From: Candidatus Cloacimonadota bacterium
Lineage (GTDB): Bacteria > Cloacimonadota > Cloacimonadia > Cloacimonadales > TCS61
Reading direction: 5' to 3'
Length of the DNA: 7,342 bases
NCBI GenBank assembly: GCA_030667725.1
Contig: DAOUVH010000041.1
Location: 1-7,342, forward strand
The translations under genes and the position numbers were made by a program. A model generated the notes under the pieces. That model made no database searches, was not told the origin of the DNA, and saw only the letters and a list, made by a program, of their open reading frames with translations. Shown here one piece after another: positions 1 to 5,588 of this stretch (the first letter of the stretch is position 1; each line of letters starts with the position of its first letter).

Positions 1-1341
1 CATTATGATTACTGGAGCGATAATCTACGCAATTCCATTCTCTTCGATTCCAGAGCAGACATCATTGTTTACGGAATGGGGGAAAGAACAATAAATGAGA
101 TCGCAGAAAGGATAAATAACGGTGAAGATATAAAGGAAATGAAAAATATCCCCGGAACTGTTATAATGGGGAAAGAGATTGAAGGTGCAGTTGTTTTGCC
201 GGAATTTTCCGCAGATCTTTCAGAAGGTAACTTCCTGAAAATGCATAAAATATTCTGGAATGATTTCCGTGATAAAGTTCTCATTCAAAAATTTGCAAAA
301 AGTTATCTAATTCACAATCCACCGGCAAAACCATTATCTACAAAAGAACTTGATAAAGTTTATGATCTTGAGTTTACACGTCAGCCGCATCCAGATTATA
401 AGGGAAAGAAAATTCCTGCTTATATTCAGATCAAGGATTCAGTAACTGCGCATAGAGGCTGTTTTGGCGGGTGTCATTTTTGTGCGATTGGTGAGCATCA
501 GGGTAAAACGATCAGATCACGTAGTATAAACTCAATCATAAAGGAAATAAGGAATATTGCAGCAGATCCTAATTTTAAGGGTACGATCAGCGATATTGGC
601 GGTCCTTCGGCTAATATGTATGGAATGAGCTGCAAGCTGGGGATAAGTGAAACCTGTAAAATAACTTCCTGCCTTTTTCCTGAGATATGTTCCCATCTGG
701 ATACTTCTCATCTTGAACAGAAAAAACTTTTAAATGAAGTTAGGAAACTTCGAAAGGTCAAACATTCTTTTATCTCTTCCGGTATCAGGTTTGACCTTGC
801 TCTAAAAGATATTGATTATATTAAAACTGTTGCGAAATATCATACAAGCGGACTTCTCAAGCTGGCACCGGAACACATTAGTCCCGAAGTTTTACGATAT
901 ATGAATAAACCCTCCTTCAAGCTTTATGAACGGTTCCACGATATATATAGCGACTATTGCAACGATATCGGCAAAAAACAATTTATAGTTCCTTACATTA
1001 TTGTAGGACATCCCGGATCAAGTTTAAAAGAGACGATCAAACTCGCGACTTACCTCAAGAAGACCGGAATTAAATTGAAACAAATTCAGCAATTTACGCC
1101 AACACCAATGACGCAAAGTACAATGATGTATTATACCGGACTTGACCTTGATGGTAAGAAGATCAATACTCCAAAAGGCAGAGAGATCAGGTTACAGAAA
1201 GCGCTTGTACAATGGTTTGTTCCACAAAACAAAAAGTTGATTATTGAAGCTTTGAAGAATGCCGGTAGAAAAGACCTGATAGATTTCTTTCTGGATGATG
1301 GACCGAGGTTAACAACTAATCAACGTAAGAGAAAGAGATAA
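1..1341 (+). CDS. ygiQ: YgiQ family radical SAM protein (UPF0313), 5'-truncated by the window edge
   Basis: The frame is open from base 1. The 25 codons before the first in-window ATG (76) read HYDYWSDNLRNSILFDSRAD and on into VYGMGER, which is conserved YgiQ sequence, so the true start lies upstream and ATG 76 is internal. The radical SAM signature CxxxCxxC is CFGGCHFC, with cysteine codons at 460, 472 and 481; these would ligate a 4Fe-4S cluster that cleaves S-adenosylmethionine. Downstream come the family segments SDIGGPSANMYG and LLKLAPEHISPEVL, and QQFTPTPMTQSTMMYYTGLD near the C terminus. About 447 residues are present; E. coli YgiQ is roughly 740, so the N-terminal radical-SAM-associated domain is mostly outside. 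The tail after the core is short and basic (NQRKRKR), unlike the long low-complexity tail of the E. coli protein. The substrate and reaction of this family are not established. It is followed after 4 nt by the beta-helix gene, so co-transcription is likely. Family assignment is secure; function is open. Confidence 0.95.
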   Translation, partial: HYDYWSDNLRNSILFDSRADIIVYGMGERTINEIAERINNGEDIKEMKNIPGTVIMGKEIEGAVVLPEFSADLSEGNFLKMHKIFWNDFRDKVLIQKFAKSYLIHNPPAKPLSTKELDKVYDLEFTRQPHPDYKGKKIPAYIQIKDSVTAHRGCFGGCHFCAIGEHQGKTIRSRSINSIIKEIRNIAADPNFKGTISDIGGPSANMYGMSCKLGISETCKITSCLFPEICSHLDTSHLEQKKLLNEVRKLRKVKHSFISSGIRFDLALKDIDYIKTVAKYHTSGLLKLAPEHISPEVLRYMNKPSFKLYERFHDIYSDYCNDIGKKQFIVPYIIVGHPGSSLKETIKLATYLKKTGIKLKQIQQFTPTPMTQSTMMYYTGLDLDGKKINTPKGREIRLQKALVQWFVPQNKKLIIEALKNAGRKDLIDFFLDDGPRLTTNQRKRKR

Positions 1342-1345
1342 CATT

Positions 1346-3625
1346 ATGAGAATTAGATATTATTTCCTGTTCGTTTTTGTTTGTTTTTGTTCGTTGCTAA
1401 ACTCCACAACCTGGCACATCAAACAAGACGGCACCGGTGACTTTACCACAATTCAGGAAGGGATAAATGCAGCAGCAACATATTACGATACAATATTGGT
1501 TTATCCCGGAATATATTACGAAAACGTAGATTTTCTGGGAAGATCACTTACACTTGCTTCATTATATTTAATAACACCTGCAGATTCGCTAATTGATCAA
1601 ACCATAATAGATGGTAATCAGCAATTCCGATGTGTAACAATTGATGGCTGTGAATATGGGACATTAGATGGTTTTACAATTCAGAATGGTCTTGCTTGTG
1701 AAGGAAACACACAAGGACAATATGGTGGAGGTGTTCGTGCTACGAATATTATGAATGGAATAATACGTAATTGTAAAATTAATAATAATAAAGCTTATGT
1801 AGGAGGTGGATTGCATGTTGGGCTTGGAACTATTTTGCTTGAAAATAACACGATTTCAAATAATTGGGGAGTTAGATTTGGAGGCGGGATAAGTATTTTT
1901 ATGAGTATCAATCTCCAATTCAGTGAAACAGAGTTAAATAATATTTATTTTAATTATTCGAGCACCGGCTCTGATATCAGCATTGTTGAATCTGCACAAC
2001 ATGTGAATATCTTTGTCGATACTCTCACAGTTGCCAATCCTGATTATTATTATATCAATCCATCCCATAAATATACATTTCAAGGTTTGAATGCAAAGAT
2101 TGAACAAATTGACCAAGATTTATTTGTTGCACCTGATGGTGATAATAATAATAGTGGGTTAACACCTGATGAGCCTTTACTGTCTATATACTGGGCTCAA
2201 ACTTTGATAAAGAGAAATGATGAAAATCCCAATACTATCCATCTTGCTACGGGCTTATATTCACCTTCATTGAATAATCAAAAATTTCCACTTAATATCA
2301 AACAAAATGTTCCAATACAAGGAGCTAACCAAAATGAAACGATTCTTGATGCTGAAGATCAAACTCCTTTTTTCTTCTTTCATTCACATGAAAATATATT
2401 TGCATACATTTCATTAAACAATCTTTCACTAATTAATGGGAATACTTTGCCTGTAGGTTCCACGGGTGCAATTAATATTACTTTTCAAGCAAACATTTTC
2501 TTGCAGAATGTTACTATATCTGATTGTTATGGAGATTTTGCAAGTGCAATATTAGCAAAAGATGGTTATTATCATTTTAAAGATTCAGTAATAAAAAATA
2601 ATACTGGAGGTCGAGCAGTATATTTAAGACCAAATTATGATAATCAAAATCCATTCTTAAATGTACATTTTGAAAATGTGATTATTAGTAATAATTTACC
2701 CGGCGCTGGAAATGATGATGGAAGTGGTGGTGGTCCTCTCATAGGTGGCCACGTCGAAATTTCTGGTGATTATTATGCAAGTTTGGTTAATTGTGTAATT
2801 AGTAATAATTATAGCAATTTCTATGATCCAACCGTTGGTGTAGGAGGTACATCGGGTATTTATTTTGGCGATAATATAGTAGCAGACGTTATCAACTGTA
2901 CCTTTTGTGATAATACAGTTGATTATTCTACTGGTTGTGTTATCTCATCTAATAATTCACAACTGAATTTATATAATAGCATAGTTTATAATAATGATGG
3001 TCATTCTTTTAATCTTTGGGATGATGGAGAGGTAAATATTCATTATTCTCTTATAGAGGATAGTACTTCCAATATTGGCTATTTTGGTAATGGTAATGGT
3101 ATTGTCAACTGGCTTGAGGGCAATTTAGATGAAAATCCAATGTTTGATAGTTTGGGAACTAATCCATTTGCTCTTTTAGAGAATTCACCCTGCATAAATA
3201 CTGGAACATTAGATCTACCCGCAGGGATAGAACTTCCTGAGTTTGATCTTGCTGGAAACCCCAGAATCTACGGTGATACAATTGATATGGGAGCTTATGA
3301 ATTTCAAGATACCGTTTCAGTTTTGGAAGACATGATCATACCAATAACTCAAACAAAAATATCAAACTATCCAAACCCGTTTAATCCTTCTACGACGATA
3401 TCTTTTTTAGTAACACAAAACTCCGATTTTGTAAATCTTGAAGTGTACAACATCAAAGGGCAGAAAATCAAAAATTTAGTTCAGGATGAATTTACTAAAG
3501 GATCACATTCAATTGTCTGGAATGGTGATGATGAAAACAATCATCCAGTTGCTAGTGGAATATATTTCTATAAATTAAAAACTGAAAGCAAAGCCATTAC
3601 AAAGAAGATGTTGTTGCTGAAGTAA
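1346..3625 (+). CDS. Secreted right-handed parallel beta-helix protein with C-terminal FlgD-like / T9SS-type sorting domain
   Basis: A 759-residue exported protein. Residues 1-20 are a signal peptide (MRIRYY, then a hydrophobic stretch), with cleavage probable around the NSTTW segment. Residues 21-250 begin WHIKQDGTGDFTTIQEGIN and continue as beta-helix rungs of the type GxxNNxxxNxGGG and NCKINNN. A second module starts near residue 259 (LFVAPDGDNNNSGLTPDEPL), resembling the DUF1565 opening, and continues as rungs (NVTISDC, NVIISNN, NCVISNN, NCTFCDN) to about residue 655, closing with SPCINTG and GAYEF. Residues 674-759 form the tail: NYPNPFNPSTTISF, VYNIKGQKI, VWNGDDENN, ASGIYFYKL and KKMLLLK, a FlgD-like Ig fold used for outer-membrane export or anchoring. 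Beta-helix folds often bind or cleave polysaccharides, but I see no catalytic motif, so an adhesin or surface structural role is equally possible. The start follows the ygiQ stop by 4 nt; purine-rich AAGAGAAAGAGA just upstream is a weak ribosome binding site. Confidence 0.9.
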   Translation: MRIRYYFLFVFVCFCSLLNSTTWHIKQDGTGDFTTIQEGINAAATYYDTILVYPGIYYENVDFLGRSLTLASLYLITPADSLIDQTIIDGNQQFRCVTIDGCEYGTLDGFTIQNGLACEGNTQGQYGGGVRATNIMNGIIRNCKINNNKAYVGGGLHVGLGTILLENNTISNNWGVRFGGGISIFMSINLQFSETELNNIYFNYSSTGSDISIVESAQHVNIFVDTLTVANPDYYYINPSHKYTFQGLNAKIEQIDQDLFVAPDGDNNNSGLTPDEPLLSIYWAQTLIKRNDENPNTIHLATGLYSPSLNNQKFPLNIKQNVPIQGANQNETILDAEDQTPFFFFHSHENIFAYISLNNLSLINGNTLPVGSTGAINITFQANIFLQNVTISDCYGDFASAILAKDGYYHFKDSVIKNNTGGRAVYLRPNYDNQNPFLNVHFENVIISNNLPGAGNDDGSGGGPLIGGHVEISGDYYASLVNCVISNNYSNFYDPTVGVGGTSGIYFGDNIVADVINCTFCDNTVDYSTGCVISSNNSQLNLYNSIVYNNDGHSFNLWDDGEVNIHYSLIEDSTSNIGYFGNGNGIVNWLEGNLDENPMFDSLGTNPFALLENSPCINTGTLDLPAGIELPEFDLAGNPRIYGDTIDMGAYEFQDTVSVLEDMIIPITQTKISNYPNPFNPSTTISFLVTQNSDFVNLEVYNIKGQKIKNLVQDEFTKGSHSIVWNGDDENNHPVASGIYFYKLKTESKAITKKMLLLK

Positions 3626-3637
3626 TGTACAATCCTG

Positions 3638-3821
3638 CGTCATTCTGCCTGTCTGGTCGAAGCTAAGCGAAGACTGAACGAATCTTGCACGATGTTCTCC
3701 ATAGGAAGAATAGACAACAAATACTAAGTTCTTCCCTGACTCTTCGTTAGAAGATAAGCAGGAAGATTCCTCCAGCCTTCGTCCCGATTTTCGGGACTAT
3801 GGCTTGGCAGGCAGAGTGACG
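3638..3821. repeat. Imperfect terminal-inverted-repeat element, MITE-like
   Basis: The two ends are inverted copies. Outer 14 nt: CGTCATTCTGCCTG at 3638-3651 against CAGGCAGAGTGACG at 3808-3821, 13 of 14 complementary. Inner ends: 3667-3686 against 3763-3782, about 16 of 20 complementary, finishing in the perfect pair GAATCTT (3680-3686) / AAGATTC (3763-3769). The arms are therefore about 49 and 59 nt, with a core of about 76 nt (3687-3762) that has no open frame of note. The right arm carries about 10 extra bases, including a perfect hairpin. From memory, sequences of the form GTCATTCTG...GAATCTT...CAGAATGAC occur as dispersed multicopy repeats in many environmental genomes. That is family resemblance, not a search result. 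The element sits wholly between the beta-helix gene and serC and interrupts nothing. No transposase is present, so if mobile it is non-autonomous. No convincing target-site duplication is visible. Confidence 0.65.
3781..3797. other. Perfect 7-bp hairpin in the right arm of the inverted-repeat element
   Basis: GTCCCGA (3781-3787), loop TTT, TCGGGAC (3791-3797): a perfect palindromic stem. Flanking CCAGCC (3772-3777) and GGCTTGG (3801-3807) can extend the stem with a bulge and small internal loops. The following bases are not T-rich, so this is not a classical intrinsic terminator, although it could slow polymerase or protect the 3' end of the beta-helix transcript. It has no counterpart in the left arm. 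Confidence 0.6.
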
Positions 3822-3839
3822 GAACATAATTCCATTTTC

Positions 3840-3859
3840 AAAAAAAACTTGCCTATAAT
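3840..3859 (+). promoter_or_regulatory. Candidate promoter for serC (A-tract plus TATAAT)
   Basis: An eight-A run (3840-3847) is followed by TATAAT at 3854-3859, a perfect match to the housekeeping -10 hexamer, 49 nt before the serC start. No good TTGACA-like -35 lies 16-18 nt upstream; the best spacing gives only TTCCAT at 3830-3835. The position, just after the repeat element and ahead of a gene with its own strong ribosome binding site, supports independent transcription of serC. Promoter rules for this lineage are unknown to me, so the call rests on the -10 match alone. Confidence 0.4.
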
Positions 3860-3895
3860 ATCTGTAAATTAAAGTTAACACAAAAATAAATCACT

Positions 3896-3900
3896 GGAGG
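3896..3900 (+). promoter_or_regulatory. Ribosome binding site of serC
   Basis: GGAGG, a full Shine-Dalgarno core, lies 8 nt before ATG 3909. This fixes the serC start and is the strongest ribosome binding site in the window; the other genes have weak or no recognisable site. Confidence 0.8.
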
Positions 3901-3908
3901 CTTTTAGA

Positions 3909-4988
3909 ATGAGAGTTCACAATTTTAGTGCAGGTCCGGCAGTTTTACCGGAAGAAGTATTAAAAGAAATTCAGGAGAATTTAGTAGATTACAAAGGTAA
4001 TGGTCTATCAGTTTTAGAGATGAGTCATCGTTCGTCACAATATATGGAAATAATTGAAGGTGCAAGTACCAGATTATTGAAGATCATGGGTTTAAGCGAT
4101 GATTACAAAGCTTTATTTCTTCAAGGTGGAGCAAGTTCACAATTCTTTATGATCCCGCTTAATTTCTGTGCTGATGACAAAGTTGCTAACTATATTGATA
4201 CTGGTTTATGGAGTACAAAAGCAATTAAAGAAGTTAAAATTCTGGGTAAGAAATTACATATTGCTGCAACATCTGAAGACAAAGACTTTACTTATATTCC
4301 CAAAGAATGGAAATTATCAGAAAATGCTGCTTATCTTCATATAACTACTAATAACACAATTCGTGGAACAGAATGGAAGATAAATCCTGACGTTCCAGCT
4401 GATGTTCCATTGATAGCTGATATGAGCTCGAACTTCCTTAGTAAACCAATGGATTTCAGTAAATATGATATGATCTATGGTGGAGCTCAGAAGAATATCG
4501 GACCCGCAGGTGCTACATTTGTGGTTATTAAGAAATCTATGCTGGAAAAGATCAACCCGAACCTTCCTTCTATGATGAACTATAATACTCATGTCAGCAA
4601 AGATTCCATGTTCAATACACCACCTACATTTGCTATTTACGTTATTGGTGAAGTTCTCAAGTGGATCGAGGGAAATGGCGGCTTAGAAGGTATGCAAAAG
4701 ATCAATGAAGAAAAAGCTGCCTATATTTATGATGTTATTGATAACTCAGGTTTCTATCGTGGAACAGTTGTAAAAGAAGATCGCTCTTTGATGAATATTC
4801 CTTTCCGTCTTCCAACTGAAGAACTGGAAAAGAAATTTGTTGCGGAAGCTGTTGCAAATAATATGTTCAATCTTAAAGGACATAGAAGTGTCGGCGGCTG
4901 TAGAGCGTCAGTTTATAATTCACTTCCAATGAATTCAGCGAAAGTTTTGGCAAAATTTATGCTCGATTTCGAGAAAGCGAATAAGTAG
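3909..4988 (+). CDS. serC: Phosphoserine aminotransferase
   Basis: This PLP enzyme converts 3-phosphohydroxypyruvate plus glutamate to O-phosphoserine and 2-oxoglutarate in cytosolic serine biosynthesis; in some bacteria the same enzyme serves the pyridoxal phosphate route. Its 359 residues match the usual length of about 360. The N terminus HNFSAGPAVLP is diagnostic. EMSHRS (37-42) and LQGGASSQF (71-79) belong to the substrate and cofactor phosphate sites, and W101 sits where the family has its PLP-stacking tryptophan. DMSSN (171-175) supplies the aspartate near the pyridine nitrogen. The Schiff-base lysine is K195 in GGAQKNIGPAG. Near the C terminus, GHRSVGGCRASVYN (324-337) carries substrate-binding arginines. 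The start is set by GGAGG at 8 nt spacing. No serA or serB lies in the window, so serC appears to be a single-gene unit bounded by its own promoter candidate and a terminator. No truncation or missing catalytic residue is seen. Confidence 0.97.
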   Translation: MRVHNFSAGPAVLPEEVLKEIQENLVDYKGNGLSVLEMSHRSSQYMEIIEGASTRLLKIMGLSDDYKALFLQGGASSQFFMIPLNFCADDKVANYIDTGLWSTKAIKEVKILGKKLHIAATSEDKDFTYIPKEWKLSENAAYLHITTNNTIRGTEWKINPDVPADVPLIADMSSNFLSKPMDFSKYDMIYGGAQKNIGPAGATFVVIKKSMLEKINPNLPSMMNYNTHVSKDSMFNTPPTFAIYVIGEVLKWIEGNGGLEGMQKINEEKAAYIYDVIDNSGFYRGTVVKEDRSLMNIPFRLPTEELEKKFVAEAVANNMFNLKGHRSVGGCRASVYNSLPMNSAKVLAKFMLDFEKANK

Positions 4989-5006
4989 TACAAAATAAAT
5001 TATATC

Positions 5007-5050
5007 ATGCGGGTTTTCCAATAACTTTCGGGAATCCCGCATTTATTTAT
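5007..5050 (+). terminator. Intrinsic terminator after serC
   Basis: ATGCGGG (5007-5013) pairs perfectly with CCCGCAT (5036-5042). The stem extends inward after one T-T mismatch through TTTCC (5015-5019) with GGGAA (5030-5034), including one G-U pair, leaving a 10-nt loop. T-rich TTTATTTAT follows at once. It begins 18 nt after the serC stop. Unusually, the T-tract runs into the ATG (5049) of the next gene. Confidence 0.8.
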
Positions 5051-5588
5051 GAAAGAAACAATAATTCCAAAAGAACAACAAACGATAGATCTTTCTAATC
5101 TCAGATTGATCCATCTTGCTTTTTTTACAGCATTCGCAATCTCCATCTATGTTGTAGAAAGCTTCCTCCCCAAGCCTTTTCCATTCATGAAGCTTGGCTT
5201 GGCAAATATTGTTGTTTTATTACTGTTGGTTTCCGGGAATGTGCGATATGCACTTATTGTAATAATTGGAAAGACAGTTGCAGGCGGTTTCTTAAGCGGA
5301 TTATTCCTAAGCCCGACAACGCTTCTCTCTATAAGTGGAAGCTTGTGTTCTCTGGTAATTATGACGATATTCATAAAGAGTAAAGTTCGTTTTAGTTTGA
5401 TAGGGATAAGCATTTTAGGAGCAGTAGCACACAACTTAGCTCAAATTGCAATTGTTAGATTGATCCTTATAAAAGAAAATACAATATTTTATTTGACGCC
5501 GCTTCTAATTATTATGGGAATAGTTACAGGAATTATTATAGGTTATATCGCAAAATTATTTATGGATAGGATTAATGGAGATAAATAA
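5049..5588 (+). CDS. Gx transporter family / heptaprenyl diphosphate synthase component I-like membrane protein
   Basis: A 179-residue, very hydrophobic protein with about five membrane segments (roughly 19-39, 50-75, 78-108, 115-140, 146-170). It matches the family annotated as heptaprenyl diphosphate synthase component I or Gx transporter (PF07456). Visible family features are LPKPFPFMKLGLANIV (40-55), KTVAGGFLSGLFLSP (75-89), SISGSLCSLVIM (94-105) and GAVAHNLAQIAIV (124-136). Members resemble the substrate-binding subunits of ECF-type transporters; the older synthase name is probably misleading, and the substrate is unknown. The start is ATG 5049: an in-frame stop at 5022-5024 precedes it, no other start codon lies between, and a later start would cut the first membrane helix. 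No Shine-Dalgarno sequence is visible, since the leader is the serC terminator. The 3' end overlaps the PBP gene by 14 nt, suggesting translational coupling. Family assignment is confident; function is not. Confidence 0.85.
   Translation: MKETIIPKEQQTIDLSNLRLIHLAFFTAFAISIYVVESFLPKPFPFMKLGLANIVVLLLLVSGNVRYALIVIIGKTVAGGFLSGLFLSPTTLLSISGSLCSLVIMTIFIKSKVRFSLIGISILGAVAHNLAQIAIVRLILIKENTIFYLTPLLIIMGIVTGIIIGYIAKLFMDRINGDK
5564..5570 (+). promoter_or_regulatory. Weak ribosome binding site of the PBP gene, inside the preceding gene
   Basis: GGATAGG, 4 nt before ATG 5575, lies within the last codons of the Gx-family gene. It is an imperfect, close-spaced site, and together with the overlap it favours translation of the PBP by ribosomes finishing the upstream gene. 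It supports ATG 5575 over the later in-frame ATG at 5641, which would remove most of the membrane anchor. Confidence 0.45.

Noticed and set aside
76..78. ATG 76 as the start of the YgiQ protein
   Set aside because: The frame is open upstream to base 1 and encodes conserved YgiQ residues, so this methionine is internal.
1346..1405. Lipoprotein signal peptide for the beta-helix protein, because of cysteines near residues 13-15
   Set aside because: The cysteines lie within the hydrophobic core rather than after a proper lipobox, and the C-terminal sorting tail fits a standard signal peptide better.
1934..2116. Reverse-strand open frame inside the beta-helix gene
   Set aside because: It is antisense to a clear coding region, has no recognisable family features, and is expected from AT-rich coding sequence. 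The same applies to the reverse frames at 69-284, 4317-4592, 5147-5434 and 5952-6143.
3781..3800. Perfect hairpin as the intrinsic terminator of the ygiQ/beta-helix unit
   Set aside because: No T-tract follows, it lies more than 150 nt past the stop codon, and it is part of the inverted-repeat element.
3626..3908. CRISPR array, tRNA or riboswitch in the largest intergenic gap
   Set aside because: There are no regularly spaced direct repeats, no cloverleaf with a CCA-like end, and no riboswitch core I recognise; the gap is explained by the inverted-repeat element plus the serC upstream signals.
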